From an uncultured Actinomycetes bacterium (GTDB taxonomy: Bacteria > Actinomycetota > Acidimicrobiia > Acidimicrobiales > RAAP-2), in contig CAIOSJ010000025.1 of the NCBI GenBank assembly GCA_903860915.1, positions 62,001-126,000 of the forward strand: a stretch of 64,000 bases of DNA, read 5' to 3'. The position numbers were made by a program, and so were the translations under genes. How positions within the stretch are numbered: position 1 is the stretch's first letter; every line of letters begins with the position of its first letter. Below are positions 24,790 through 33,121 of the stretch, piece by piece. The notes under the pieces were generated by a model. It searched no databases and was not told the origin of the DNA. It saw only the letters and a program-made list of their open reading frames with translations.

Positions 24790-25449
24790 ATGGCATCGCG
24801 ACTAATTCTTGTCGTGCTGGGCAAGCAGGGTGCCGGTAAGGGCACCCAATGCAAGGCGCTGGCTTCGACCTACGGAATTCCTCACGTTTCTACCGGAGAC
24901 ATTTTGCGCGCCGCGGTCAAGGCTGGCTCGCCGCTGGGTCTGGAAGTGAAGTCCGTGCTGGATGCGGGCGCACTCGTCTCGGACGATCTCGTCGTGAAAC
25001 TGGTCGCCGAACGACTCGCCGAAGGTGACGCCGAACGCGGAGCGCTACTCGATGGATTTCCTCGCACCCTCGCCCAGGCTGAAGCGCTGGAGAAACTTCT
25101 CGGCCCGAGTGGCGTCTCGCTGTGCGTGAATCTGGACGTGTCGACGGAGCTGGTCACTGAACGCCTCTCGTCTCGTCGGGTCTGCCAGGAGTGTGGTGCG
25201 ATTTATCGCGCGAGCGACATCGAAGCCGTCTCGGGGACCTGCTCGGAGTGCAGCGGTGACGTCGTGCAGCGCAGAGACGACCAACCCGAGGCCATACGTC
25301 AGCGCCTCGAGGCCTACGAGCGCGATACGGCGCCCCTCCTGGACTTCTATGACGCCCGGAAGCTCCTAGCCGTGATCGACGGCAGCGTGGAAGTAGGAGC
25401 GGTGGGCTCAGCGATTGATGACGCGCTCAGCACCCGAGGTTTGGTGTGA
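24790..25449 (+). CDS. adk: Adenylate kinase with zinc LID
   Basis: Interconverts ATP plus AMP with two ADP. It is 219 residues. It shows P-loop GKQGAGKGTQ (residues 11-20), the AMP-site DGFPRT (88-93) and a LID with four cysteines (C132, C135, C151, C154) that should hold structural zinc, as in many Gram-positive enzymes. It overlaps map by four bases (GTGA). Confidence 0.97.
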   Translation: MASRLILVVLGKQGAGKGTQCKALASTYGIPHVSTGDILRAAVKAGSPLGLEVKSVLDAGALVSDDLVVKLVAERLAEGDAERGALLDGFPRTLAQAEALEKLLGPSGVSLCVNLDVSTELVTERLSSRRVCQECGAIYRASDIEAVSGTCSECSGDVVQRRDDQPEAIRQRLEAYERDTAPLLDFYDARKLLAVIDGSVEVGAVGSAIDDALSTRGLV

Positions 25450-26186
25450 GGCGCAACGCCGATGAACTGAACAAGATGCGCCGGGCCGGCAAGGTCGTCG
25501 CGGAGATGCACGAAAAGACGCGTGAGGCGATTCGCCCCGGGGTCACGACCATGGATCTCAACAAAATTGCGGCCGACGTCATCGAACGTCGCGGGGCGCG
25601 TTCTAATTTTCTCAATTACCACGGTTTCCCCGCCGTGATTTGCACCAGTCCTAACGACATGATTGTGCACGGTATCCCGGGTGATTACGTCCTGGTCGAA
25701 GGCGACATTATTTCGGTGGACTGTGGTGCGATTATCGAGGGTTACCACGGTGACGCGGCCTACACGGCGGGTGTCGGAACAATTACTGCCGCCGCCGCGC
25801 GACTCATCGAAGTAACCGAGCGTTCTCTCTGGGCCGGGATTGACCAGATGACGAAGGGCAATCGCCTCAACGAAATCGGTCGCGCCGTCCAGCAGGTCGC
25901 CGAAGCCGCCGGGTATGGTGTGGTGCGCGAGTACGTGGGCCACGCCATCGGTACCGCGATGCACGAGAGCCCCCAGGTGACGAACTACTGGCCCGGTAAG
26001 CCCGGCCCCACGCTCAAAGAGGGCATGGTCTTTGCCGTAGAGCCAATGATCAATATCGGCAGTCCGTCCACCTACCAACTCGACGATGGTTGGAGCGTCA
26101 TGACCGCCGACGGCAGTCTGTCGGCCCACTTCGAGCACACCATCGCCATTACCGACAACGGCCCCGAAGTTTTCACCCTCGCGTGA
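25446..26186 (+). CDS. map: Methionine aminopeptidase, type I
   Basis: Removes the initiator Met from new proteins. It is 246 residues, a compact type Ia form without an N-terminal zinc or SH3 extension. Conserved metal-ligand regions are visible: ISVDCGAIIEGYHGDAAYT (two Asp), GHAIGTAMHESP (His) and EPMINIG and EHTIAIT (two Glu). It starts at GTG overlapping adk and ends the secY-adk-map segment. A terminator follows. Confidence 0.97.
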   Translation: MRRNADELNKMRRAGKVVAEMHEKTREAIRPGVTTMDLNKIAADVIERRGARSNFLNYHGFPAVICTSPNDMIVHGIPGDYVLVEGDIISVDCGAIIEGYHGDAAYTAGVGTITAAAARLIEVTERSLWAGIDQMTKGNRLNEIGRAVQQVAEAAGYGVVREYVGHAIGTAMHESPQVTNYWPGKPGPTLKEGMVFAVEPMINIGSPSTYQLDDGWSVMTADGSLSAHFEHTIAITDNGPEVFTLA

Positions 26187-26234
26187 GTCGTAGGTGGGGG
26201 AGTCACATCCTTCGCTGTCCTGTGTTTTTTTTGC

Positions 26235-26276
26235 CACTCGGACGCCTGAGGGCGGCTGGCCGAGTGCTCTCTTTTT
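26235..26276 (+). terminator. Terminator after map
   Basis: An outer 7-bp stem (26235-26241 with 26260-26266) encloses a 4-bp stem (26243-26246 with 26251-26254). It is followed by CTCTCTTTTT (26267-26276). A T8 run just before the stem would give the reverse strand a U-run too, so it may work in both directions. Confidence 0.6.
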
Positions 26277-26343
26277 GGTAAAGGGCCGCAAAATTATTAT
26301 CAAGAATGAATCCGTCGAAGGGCCACGAATATTCGACGGGGAT

Positions 26344-26423
26344 GCCGGTGACGGGTTGCGTCTCGTGCCGACCAGCTCGTCGGGGAATAGTGCTGCAACC
26401 AGGAGCCGTCTCGTGTCACCGGC
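26344..26423 (+). other. Nested inverted repeats in the map-infA gap (possible structured RNA)
   Basis: The 631-base gap 26187-26817 is the largest non-coding stretch in the window. In it, three perfect stems are nested: 26344-26352 with 26415-26423 (9 bp), 26354-26359 with 26395-26400 (6 bp) and 26368-26372 with 26379-26383 (5 bp, 6-base loop). This looks like a folded RNA of about 80 bases, on either strand. It matches no RNA family I recognise. The rest of the gap holds a terminator, a weak 8-bp hairpin (26312-26339), a coding-like minus-strand stretch and the infA promoter. Confidence 0.3.
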
Positions 26424-26613
26424 CTGAGCGCGCGGGGTGCTTGCGAAGGTCGTAGCGGGTCTCGAGGATCACTTCGCCCGACGGGGCCGTGCCGCTCTCG
26501 CGACCCTTCGAGTTCCCCATGGGGAGGTACTGCTGGTTGCGGTTCAAGAAAAATTCAACCCATTGTTGCGTGGTCTCAGCGCGGAGCGAAGAGAACGAGG
26601 AATGGACGTAGAC
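26416..26613 (-). other. Coding-like stretch, possible gene remnant
   Basis: On the minus strand an open frame of 65 codons runs from just after a TAG (26614-26616) to TGA at 26416. It shows plausible protein-like composition with G/C-ending codons, including WVEFFLNRNQQYLPMG and ending TRYDLRKHPARSGR. There is no good start: the first ATG is 34 codons from the end, a TTG lies at 43 codons, and neither has a ribosome site. I do not recognise the family. It could be the tail of a decayed gene or chance. The mirrored plus-strand frame (26437-26634) is less convincing. Confidence 0.15.
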
Positions 26614-26698
26614 CTAGTGTTTGTTGTAGTTTGACCTAGCGACCTAGGGCCTAACGTCACAAATTGGGCTGTCTAACTGGGTCGCAAAAGGGCCGTTT

Positions 26699-26726
26699 TT
26701 GCGTTCTCGTGAAAATTCGGTAAGAT
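26699..26726 (+). promoter_or_regulatory. Candidate promoter for infA-rpmJ-rpsM-rpsK-rpsD-rpoA
   Basis: TTGCGT (26699-26704) and TAAGAT (26721-26726), spacer 16, about 90 bases before the proposed infA start. The upstream terminator after map and the long gap make a separate promoter necessary, and this is the best match in the gap. Confidence 0.55.
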
Positions 26727-26817
26727 ATCAAGCCGACCTCTGGGACACCTCAGGGTCAACCGTGGAATCCTCTCGAGGGTGACACATACTGCCGTACCAG
26801 CAACAAGGAGAAAGAAA

Positions 26818-27042
26818 CTGAGCAAGCCGAAAGAAGACGCCTTCACCGTAGAGGGCACGGTTGTTGAACCGCTGCCCAACGCGATGTTCCGCGTCGAACT
26901 GGAAAATGGATACACCGTGCTCGCGCACAGCTCCGGAAAGATGAGGATGCACCGCATTCGCATTCTGCCGGGCGACAAGGTTCAGGTTGAAATCACGCCC
27001 TATGACATGGCGCGCGGTCGAATTACCTACCGGTATAAATAA
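26818..27042 (+). CDS. infA: Translation initiation factor IF-1, probable CTG start
   Basis: IF-1 occupies the A site during initiation and modulates IF-2 and IF-3. The S1-like OB fold is clear: [37 protein letters not shown] and RGRITYRYK at the end. The expected N-terminus is M-S-K-P, which here is encoded CTG-AGC-AAG-CCG. AAGGAG at 26805-26810 is 7 bases before the CTG at 26818, giving a 74-residue protein. The only other in-frame start, GTG at 26779, would add 13 non-conserved residues that include the ribosome site itself. The CTG start is an inference. Confidence 0.9.
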   Translation: MSKPKEDAFTVEGTVVEPLPNAMFRVELENGYTVLAHSSGKMRMHRIRILPGDKVQVEITPYDMARGRITYRYK

Positions 27043-27086
27043 CAGTTTCGGTATCAGTTTCTCACAAGTCGAGAAAGAAAGACGTA

Positions 27087-27200
27087 ATGAAGGTTCGAGC
27101 CAGCGTTAAACAGATGTGCGAAAAGTGCAAGGTCATTCGCCGGTCAGGTCACGTCCGCGTGATCTGTGAGAACCCGCGTCACAAGCAGCGCCAGGGATAA
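27087..27200 (+). CDS. rpmJ: 50S ribosomal protein L36, zinc type
   Basis: 37-residue protein with C11, C14, C27 and H32 as zinc ligands, reading [19 protein letters not shown] at the start. It is the zinc-containing form of L36. It sits 44 bases after infA with GAGAAAGAAAGA as ribosome site, and 9 bases before rpsM. Confidence 0.97.
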   Translation: MKVRASVKQMCEKCKVIRRSGHVRVICENPRHKQRQG

Positions 27201-27209
27201 GAGGAATAT

Positions 27210-27587
27210 ATGGCCCGTATTGCCGGAGTAGACATTCCCCGCGAAAAGCGGACAGTGATCTCGTTGACCTACATCTACGGTGTAGGACCGACGACGGCGC
27301 AGCAGATTTGCGCCTCGACGGGTATCGACGAGTCGACGCGTGTGCGTGACCTCAGCGAAGCTGACGTCAACAAGTTGCGTGCCTACATCGACCAGAACGT
27401 CACGGTCGAGGGAGACCTTCGTCGTGACGTCACCCAAGACATCAAGCGCAAGATGGAGATCAACTGCCTGCAGGGGATCCGTCATCGCAAGGGACTGCCC
27501 GTTCGCGGCCAGCGAACCCGTACTAATGCCCGCACCCGTAAGGGACCGAAGCGCACTGTCGCCGGTAAGAAGAAGGTGAAGAAGTAA
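27210..27587 (+). CDS. rpsM: 30S ribosomal protein S13
   Basis: 30S head protein forming bridges B1a/B1b with L5 and touching P-site tRNA. It is 125 residues with [12 protein letters not shown] at the start, the helix-hairpin region [13 protein letters not shown] and the basic C-terminal tail [14 protein letters not shown]. Ribosome site AGAGGAA. It shares one base with rpsK. Confidence 0.98.
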   Translation: MARIAGVDIPREKRTVISLTYIYGVGPTTAQQICASTGIDESTRVRDLSEADVNKLRAYIDQNVTVEGDLRRDVTQDIKRKMEINCLQGIRHRKGLPVRGQRTRTNARTRKGPKRTVAGKKKVKK

Positions 27588-27985
27588 TGGCTGCTAAGCC
27601 CTCCGCAGTGCGCAAGCCGCGCCGCAAGGAACGAAAGAACGTCGCCTTTGGGGTCGCTCACATCAAGAGTTCCTTCAACAACACAATTGTTTCGATCACT
27701 GACCCTGAGGGCAACGTGATTGCCTGGGCGTCATCCGGTCAGGTCGGCTTTAAGGGTTCGCGTAAGTCAACCCCCTACGCCGCTCAGCTCGCCGCCGAAA
27801 AGGCCGCCAAGGCGGCCATCGAACACGGCGTCAAGAAAGTTGACGTTCTCGTTCGTGGCCCGGGTTCGGGTCGAGAGACCGCCATTCGCTCGATCGCCGC
27901 CGCGGGAATTGAGGTCGTCGCCATTAAGGACGTGACCCCACTGCCCCACAATGGCTGTCGTCCCAAGAAGCGTCGCCGAGGCTAA
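27587..27985 (+). CDS. rpsK: 30S ribosomal protein S11
   Basis: Platform protein lining the E-site mRNA path. It is 132 residues with [38 protein letters not shown] and the C-terminal [16 protein letters not shown]. In many bacteria the Asn in the HNG sequence becomes isoaspartate. Standard alpha-operon position between rpsM and rpsD. Confidence 0.98.
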   Translation: MAAKPSAVRKPRRKERKNVAFGVAHIKSSFNNTIVSITDPEGNVIAWASSGQVGFKGSRKSTPYAAQLAAEKAAKAAIEHGVKKVDVLVRGPGSGRETAIRSIAAAGIEVVAIKDVTPLPHNGCRPKKRRRG

Positions 27986-27993
27986 GGAAAATT

Positions 27994-28638
27994 ATGGCTC
28001 GTTATACAGGACCCGTGTGCCGACTTTGTCGTCGTGAGCGCACCAAGCTCTACCTCAAGGGGGAGCGCTGCTTCTCCATGAAGTGCCCGATGGCGGAAAA
28101 CTCGGATCGTCAGACCCGCGCTTTCCCACCTGGCATGCACGGCGCGAGCCGTCAGCGTCAGGGCTCGGAGTACTTGACCCAGCTGCGCGAAAAGCAGAAG
28201 GCTCGTCGAATCTATGGTCTGCTCGAAAAGCAATTCCGCAACCTCTACGAAGAAGCCAACCGTCGCCCCGGCATGACCGGAACGAACTTGTTGCAGTTCC
28301 TCGAACTGCGCCTCGACAATGTTGCCTACCGCGCCGGATGGGGTGCTAGTCGCGCTCAGGCTCGCCAGTTCGTCCTGCACGGTCACGTCACTATTAACGG
28401 CAAGCGCGTGACGATTCCTTCCTACCGCGTTCGCCCGGGTGAAGTAGTAGCGCTCAAGAGCGTTACTCGCGAAAACTTCAACGTCGTACGCAACCTCGAT
28501 GTCCTCGACCGTAATGTTCCGGGCTGGCTTGAGAAGGGCGACGGTGGATTCTCCATCACTGTTCGCACCGTTCCTCAGCGCGAACAGATCAACGAAGGCA
28601 TCAAAGAACAGCTCATCGTTGAGTTGTACTCGAAGTAA
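27994..28638 (+). CDS. rpsD: 30S ribosomal protein S4, zinc type
   Basis: Primary 16S rRNA binder and, in some bacteria, the repressor of the alpha operon. It is 214 residues. The N-terminal zinc site C9, C12, C26, C31 marks the C+ form. The S4 RNA-binding domain (QARQFVLHGHVTINGKRV) is central. GGAAAA lies before the ATG. Confidence 0.98.
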   Translation: MARYTGPVCRLCRRERTKLYLKGERCFSMKCPMAENSDRQTRAFPPGMHGASRQRQGSEYLTQLREKQKARRIYGLLEKQFRNLYEEANRRPGMTGTNLLQFLELRLDNVAYRAGWGASRAQARQFVLHGHVTINGKRVTIPSYRVRPGEVVALKSVTRENFNVVRNLDVLDRNVPGWLEKGDGGFSITVRTVPQREQINEGIKEQLIVELYSK

Positions 28639-28683
28639 TTCTTTACACAAGCACACCCCCAACCACGCACGCAAGGAGTCAAA

Positions 28684-29631
28684 ATGCTCATTATTCAGCG
28701 CCCCACCATTGAGGCCATCGGCGACGAACAAAACAACCGTCAGTCATTTTCCGTAGGTCCCCTGGACCCCGGGTTCGGTCACACCCTCGGCAACTCACTG
28801 CGCCGCACGCTGCTCAGCTCGATCCCTGGCGCCGCGGCGACCAAGGTTCAGTTCGAGGCCCCCACGCTGCACGAGTTCGACGTGATTGAAGGCGTCAAGG
28901 AAGACGTTCAGGACATCACCTTGAACTTGAAGGACCTGTTGCTCAAGGTTGAGTCCGACGAGCCGGTGCGCCTGCACCTCGAGAAGACCGGTGAGGGTGC
29001 CGTTACGGCCGCTGACCTGTCGACGACGGCCGACGTCACTATTTTGAACCCGACCCTGCACCTCGCGTACTTGACCACCAAGACGAGCAAATTGTCCTTC
29101 GAACTCACCGTCGAGCGTGGCAAGGGCTACGTTGGCGCCGAAGGCAACAAGGGTTCGTCGACCATCGGCGTTATCCCCCTCGACGCCATATTCTCACCCG
29201 TACGTCGCGTGACCTTCGAAATCGAGCCCGTCCGCGTGGAGCAGTCCAAGGACTTCGACAAGTTGATTCTCGACATCGAGACCGACGGATCGCTCAGCCC
29301 CAGCGAGGCACTGGCTTCCGCCGGTAAGACGCTGTCGAGCCTGGTTGGTCTGATTGCCAGCTTCGACGAGGCTGCTCCTGCTCTCGAGCTCGGAGACGTC
29401 GGCACCGCCGTCGCCGCCGCGACCGAGTTGGACAACATCACCATCGAGCAGCTGGGTCTGGCCGAGCGTTCGCGTAACTGCCTGAAGCGCGCCGGCATTA
29501 ACACCTTGGCGCAGTTGATCAACTGCACCGAGCGTGACCTGACCTCCATCACAAACTTTGGCGCCACGTCGCTGAAGGACGTTGAGGAATGCCTCGAAGA
29601 GCGCGGACTTTCGCTTAAGGCAGAGGGCTAA
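28684..29631 (+). CDS. rpoA: DNA-directed RNA polymerase subunit alpha
   Basis: Scaffold for polymerase assembly and target of activators and UP elements. It is 315 residues. The N-terminal domain has GFGHTLGNSLRRTLLSSIPG (near residues 30-49). The C-terminal domain begins about residue 245 with IEQLGLAERSRNCLKRAGINTLAQL. AAGGAG lies before the ATG. It is followed by rplQ after two bases, as in most bacteria. Confidence 0.98.
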   Translation: MLIIQRPTIEAIGDEQNNRQSFSVGPLDPGFGHTLGNSLRRTLLSSIPGAAATKVQFEAPTLHEFDVIEGVKEDVQDITLNLKDLLLKVESDEPVRLHLEKTGEGAVTAADLSTTADVTILNPTLHLAYLTTKTSKLSFELTVERGKGYVGAEGNKGSSTIGVIPLDAIFSPVRRVTFEIEPVRVEQSKDFDKLILDIETDGSLSPSEALASAGKTLSSLVGLIASFDEAAPALELGDVGTAVAAATELDNITIEQLGLAERSRNCLKRAGINTLAQLINCTERDLTSITNFGATSLKDVEECLEERGLSLKAEG

Positions 29632-29633
29632 CC

Positions 29634-29996
29634 ATGAGGGCAACTCCGAAGAAAGGTCGTCGCTTCGGCGGCGACGCAGCGCACCAGAAGGCCATGATGG
29701 GCAACCTCGTGGCGTCGATGATCGCTGCTGAGTCCATCGTGACCACCGAGGCCAAGGCCAAGGCCCTGCGACCCATCGTGGAGAAGTGCGTGACCGCGGC
29801 GAAAAACTCGCCAGAAGGTTCCGTCCACGCTCAGCGTCGCGTCGTTGCCTTCATCCGCGACAAGGACATGACGCACAAGCTCTTCACCGAGATTGCACCG
29901 CGCTACACAACTCGTCCTGGTGGTTACACCCGGATCTTGAAGTTGGGGCCGCGTCCGGGCGACAACGCTCCCATGGCGCGTATTGAGTTCGTCTGA
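29634..29996 (+). CDS. rplQ: 50S ribosomal protein L17
   Basis: Tunnel-exit protein of 120 residues. It shows the core KAMMGNLVASMIAAESIVTTEAKAKALRP and the C-terminal RPGGYTRILKLGPRPGDNAPMARIEFV. It ends the alpha operon proper, and truA follows immediately. Confidence 0.97.
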   Translation: MRATPKKGRRFGGDAAHQKAMMGNLVASMIAAESIVTTEAKAKALRPIVEKCVTAAKNSPEGSVHAQRRVVAFIRDKDMTHKLFTEIAPRYTTRPGGYTRILKLGPRPGDNAPMARIEFV

Positions 29997-30003
29997 TTCT
30001 TCC

Positions 30004-30858
30004 GTGGACGCCACCCACCGGTGGCGTTTTGATCTGTCCTACGACGGATCATTTTTTCGGGGTTTTGCTTCACAACCGGGTCAAGTGACCGTGGTGAGTG
30101 CCGTCCAGGACGCACTCGTACTGAATCTACAACTCGCTCAGCCTCCCCTTATCGTGGGCGCCGGAAGAACCGACGCGGGAGTTCACGCCTTTGCCCAAGT
30201 ACTCCACGTTGACCTGCCGACGGCGCTGTACCGCGATGATAGGGGCAACGAGGCGCAGCGTTTGATGCACTCGCTCAACCGACAGCTCGAAGGTCGCATT
30301 GTGATTCACGAGGCGCGTATCGCACCACCCGAATTCAACGCCCGCCACGACGCCACGTGGCGGGCCTATCGCTACCTGGTCATCGAAACGAAGTACCCAG
30401 CCTTGGCCCTCAGCCAGCAGAGCTCCTTTAGCTGGGCGGTCCCGGGTCCGCTTGATATCGACGCGATGAATCGAGCGACGGCACAGCTGGTGGGGAGTCA
30501 CGATTTTCGATCTTTCTGCCGCCGACCCGATGGCTCGAATGCCGATGATGAGTTACGTCGGATCGTTCTCGAGGCGACGTGGTCGCGGCTCGCTGATACC
30601 TGGCACGTGACGGCGAGAAACGAGAGTGCCCTACGTTTCGACATTCGGGCCTCCTCCTTCTGCCATCAGATGGTGCGCTCGCTGGTCGGCACTTTGGTGG
30701 CCGTTGGACGTGGGCGTCTGGACGAAAATGCCATAAAAGAAAGGCTTTTAGAGCCATCTAGGGTGAATATGCCCGATCCCGCCCCGGCCGGAGGGCTGTC
30801 GCTGGTCGGGGTCGGCTACAGTCAATTTGCCGGAGGGGCCTCAGGTTTTGTATCGTAG
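30004..30858 (+). CDS. truA: tRNA pseudouridine(38-40) synthase TruA
   Basis: Forms pseudouridine at positions 38-40 of the tRNA anticodon arm. From GTG 30004 it has 284 residues. The catalytic Asp57 lies in GAGRTDAGVHA. The FDLSYDGSFFRGFASQPG start and the SFCHQMVRSLVG segment fit the family. A TTG at 29983 in the rplQ end is an alternative start giving seven more residues. Neither has a clear ribosome site, so the start is uncertain. It sits between rplQ and rplM, a common actinobacterial order. Confidence 0.93.
   Translation: MDATHRWRFDLSYDGSFFRGFASQPGQVTVVSAVQDALVLNLQLAQPPLIVGAGRTDAGVHAFAQVLHVDLPTALYRDDRGNEAQRLMHSLNRQLEGRIVIHEARIAPPEFNARHDATWRAYRYLVIETKYPALALSQQSSFSWAVPGPLDIDAMNRATAQLVGSHDFRSFCRRPDGSNADDELRRIVLEATWSRLADTWHVTARNESALRFDIRASSFCHQMVRSLVGTLVAVGRGRLDENAIKERLLEPSRVNMPDPAPAGGLSLVGVGYSQFAGGASGFVS
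30827..30856 (+). promoter_or_regulatory. Weak candidate promoter for rplM-rpsI
   Basis: TTGCCG (30827-30832) and TATCGT (30851-30856), spacer 18, lie at the end of truA with a leader of about 65 bases to rplM. It is weak evidence: the boxes are imperfect and overlap coding sequence, and rplM could be read from upstream. Confidence 0.25.
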
Positions 30859-30924
30859 AGAGTCCCTTGGATAACTGTGCCACCCTGGCTCGGTCTTCTC
30901 CGAATCGCTGAAGGAAAAAGAACT

Positions 30925-31371
30925 GTGAAGACGTACTCACCAAAGTCTGCGGAGATTGTCCGCGAATGGCACGTCATTGACGCCGACGGACTCATCCTCG
31001 GACGTCTGTCGACCGTGGTCGCCTCAATTCTGCGTGGCAAGCACCGCACCTTCTTCGCCCCCCACATGGACACGGGCGACAACGTCATCATCATCAACGC
31101 CGACAAGATCGTGATCACCGCGAACAAGGTCGACCAGAAGCAGGCCTACCGCCACACTGGTTACCCCGGTGGTATCCGATCGACGAGTTGGAAGGACCTC
31201 ATGAAGGACAATCCGGACAAGCTCGTGTACAACTCGATCAAGGGAATGGTCCCGAAGAATCGACTGGGTCGTGCGCAGATGGAGAAGCTCTTCGTCTACG
31301 CCGGTCCGCAGCACCCGCACGCTGCGCAGAAGCCTGTTGCATACGACACCTCGGCCATCCGCCGCGGTTAA
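30925..31371 (+). CDS. rplM: 50S ribosomal protein L13
   Basis: Early-assembly 50S protein. It is 148 residues from GTG 30925 (MKTYSPKSAEIVREWHVIDA). The open frame extends upstream by 16 codons that are not L13-like. It shows HTGYPGGIRSTSWKDL, MVPKNRLGRAQMEKL and the HPHAAQKP end. AAGGAA lies nine bases before the start. It is paired with rpsI as in nearly all bacteria. Confidence 0.97.
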   Translation: MKTYSPKSAEIVREWHVIDADGLILGRLSTVVASILRGKHRTFFAPHMDTGDNVIIINADKIVITANKVDQKQAYRHTGYPGGIRSTSWKDLMKDNPDKLVYNSIKGMVPKNRLGRAQMEKLFVYAGPQHPHAAQKPVAYDTSAIRRG

Positions 31372-31385
31372 TTAGGAGACCTCAC

Positions 31386-31778
31386 ATGGCTAGTCCTCTC
31401 ACTCAGTCCACCGGACGCCGCAAGCGTGCTGTTGCCCGTGTTCGCTTTCGTCCGGGTACCGGAACCATCACAATTAATGGTCGTGCCTTTGACAACTACT
31501 TCACGTCACCGACGCACCGCCAGCTCGTCACCGAACCGCTGCGTTTGACTGACACGGAAATCACCTACGACATCGAAGCCACCATCGAAGGTGGCGGAGT
31601 CGCTGGCCAGGCCGGATCGCTACGTTTGGGAATTGCTCGTTCGCTCATTGAACTCGACGAGACTCTACGTCCGGCCCTCAAGGCCGCGGGCTTGCTGACG
31701 CGCGACTCCCGTAAGAAGGAATCGAAGAAGTACGGCCTCAAAAAGGCTCGTAAGGCTCCGCAGTACTCGAAGCGGTAA
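31386..31778 (+). CDS. rpsI: 30S ribosomal protein S9
   Basis: 30S head protein whose C-terminal tail reaches P-site tRNA. It is 130 residues from ATG 31386 after TAGGAG. It shows TGRRKRAVARVRFRPGTG and the conserved SKR C-terminus, with GLKKARKAPQYSKR intact. A longer frame through rplM is not used by the family. Confidence 0.98.
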   Translation: MASPLTQSTGRRKRAVARVRFRPGTGTITINGRAFDNYFTSPTHRQLVTEPLRLTDTEITYDIEATIEGGGVAGQAGSLRLGIARSLIELDETLRPALKAAGLLTRDSRKKESKKYGLKKARKAPQYSKR

Positions 31779-31784
31779 TTCTTC

Positions 31785-33092
31785 GTGCAGTTTGGCACGG
31801 ACGGAATTCGCGGCCGCGCCGCCGACGAAGTCACCCCCGAGGTGGCCTATCGTCTGGGGGTTGCGGTCGCTTCTGTTTTTCCCAATGAAACCATCTTTGT
31901 CGGCTACGACACGCGTGAGAGTTCTCTCGAACTGAGCCGCGCCACCCTTCGGGGGCTGCACGGCGCCGGTGCACGAGCACACAACCTCGGCGTTATCCCC
32001 ACCCCTGGCGTCGCGATTATCGCGCAAGAGCGGGGCGGCGCGGGAATTGTTATTTCGGCCTCCCACAATCCGTATTACGACAACGGCCTAAAGGTTCTCG
32101 GCCGGGGTGGCAGTAAGTTATCGCCCGCCACGGAAGCCCTGCTCCAGCGGGCCTTCGACGAGGCCAGTGCGGCGCCCACGGGAGAAGTTGCGACCCACGA
32201 GTTCGTCATTGATACCTCGGCCCACCGCCACTACGTCGAACGTCTGCGGACCCTGGTGCCCGCTTCCGCCCTGGAGGGATTGCACGTGGTCCTCGACTGC
32301 GCCAACGGCGCCGCCTCGGCCTACGCGACCGACGTCTTCGCTGGTCTCGGCGCCCGGGTCACGACCTTGCACGATCAGCCGAATGGTCGAAATATCAACG
32401 AGGACTGCGGCTCGACGCACCCCGAGGAACTTGCGCAAATCGTCGTGGCGCTCGGCGCCGATCTCGGACTGGCCTTCGACGGCGACGCTGATCGGCTTAT
32501 TGCTGTTGACGCGACCGGCACCCTGCGCGACGGCGACGATTTGATGGTCCTGTTTGCTCTCGACCGCGAAGCACGAGGCCTCCTGCAGCACACCCTGGTG
32601 GTGACGTCGATGAGTAATCTTGGACTGCGACGAGCCATGGCTGAAGCCCACATTGCACTCGTCGAGACGGACGTTGGTGACCGCAATATTCTGGTCGCCC
32701 TCGAGGAGAGAAATCTCAACTTTGGCGGCGAACAGTCGGGGCACCTGATCTTTCGCGACTTGGCCCCGACTGGTGACGGCATGATGACGGGAATTTTGCT
32801 GGCCGAACTTGTGACCCGCACCGGGCCCCTCGACGTCGTGGCGAACGCGGCCTGGCGACGGTTACCGCAGCGACTCATTAGTATCCCCACCGCTGATTTC
32901 ACCGACGACGTGGTGCCGAGCGCGGTCGATGAAGTGTGTCGTCGACACCAGCTTGAGCCCAGTGATCTGCGCTTGGTGGTGCGCCCGTCGGGCACGGAGC
33001 CAGTGGTGCGCGTGATGGTCGAAGCTGATTCATCGTACGTGGTCGACGAGTTCTGCGAGCTCGTAGCCCACGCCTGCGCCTCGCGCGAGTAA
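31785..33092 (+). CDS. glmM: Phosphoglucosamine mutase
   Basis: Converts glucosamine-6-phosphate to glucosamine-1-phosphate for UDP-GlcNAc and peptidoglycan. It is 435 residues, GTG start six bases after rpsI. The phosphorylated Ser93 lies in SASHNP (91-96). The metal loop has DGDADR, the sugar-binding loop has GGEQSGHLIF, and the phosphate loop is RPSGTEPVVRVMVE. Its position next to glmS gives the two consecutive steps of the pathway. Confidence 0.97.
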   Translation: MQFGTDGIRGRAADEVTPEVAYRLGVAVASVFPNETIFVGYDTRESSLELSRATLRGLHGAGARAHNLGVIPTPGVAIIAQERGGAGIVISASHNPYYDNGLKVLGRGGSKLSPATEALLQRAFDEASAAPTGEVATHEFVIDTSAHRHYVERLRTLVPASALEGLHVVLDCANGAASAYATDVFAGLGARVTTLHDQPNGRNINEDCGSTHPEELAQIVVALGADLGLAFDGDADRLIAVDATGTLRDGDDLMVLFALDREARGLLQHTLVVTSMSNLGLRRAMAEAHIALVETDVGDRNILVALEERNLNFGGEQSGHLIFRDLAPTGDGMMTGILLAELVTRTGPLDVVANAAWRRLPQRLISIPTADFTDDVVPSAVDEVCRRHQLEPSDLRLVVRPSGTEPVVRVMVEADSSYVVDEFCELVAHACASRE

Positions 33093-33121
33093 AACCACCA
33101 CCGGGGGGTAGAGTTGTCACC

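Noticed and set aside
26437..26634. 65-codon plus-strand open frame in the map-infA gap
   Set aside because: GTG start without a ribosome site, no recognisable family, and weaker third-position G+C than the mirrored minus frame.
33093..33121. Possible glmS ribozyme before glmS
   Set aside because: Only 29 bases separate glmM and glmS, far too short for the ribozyme.
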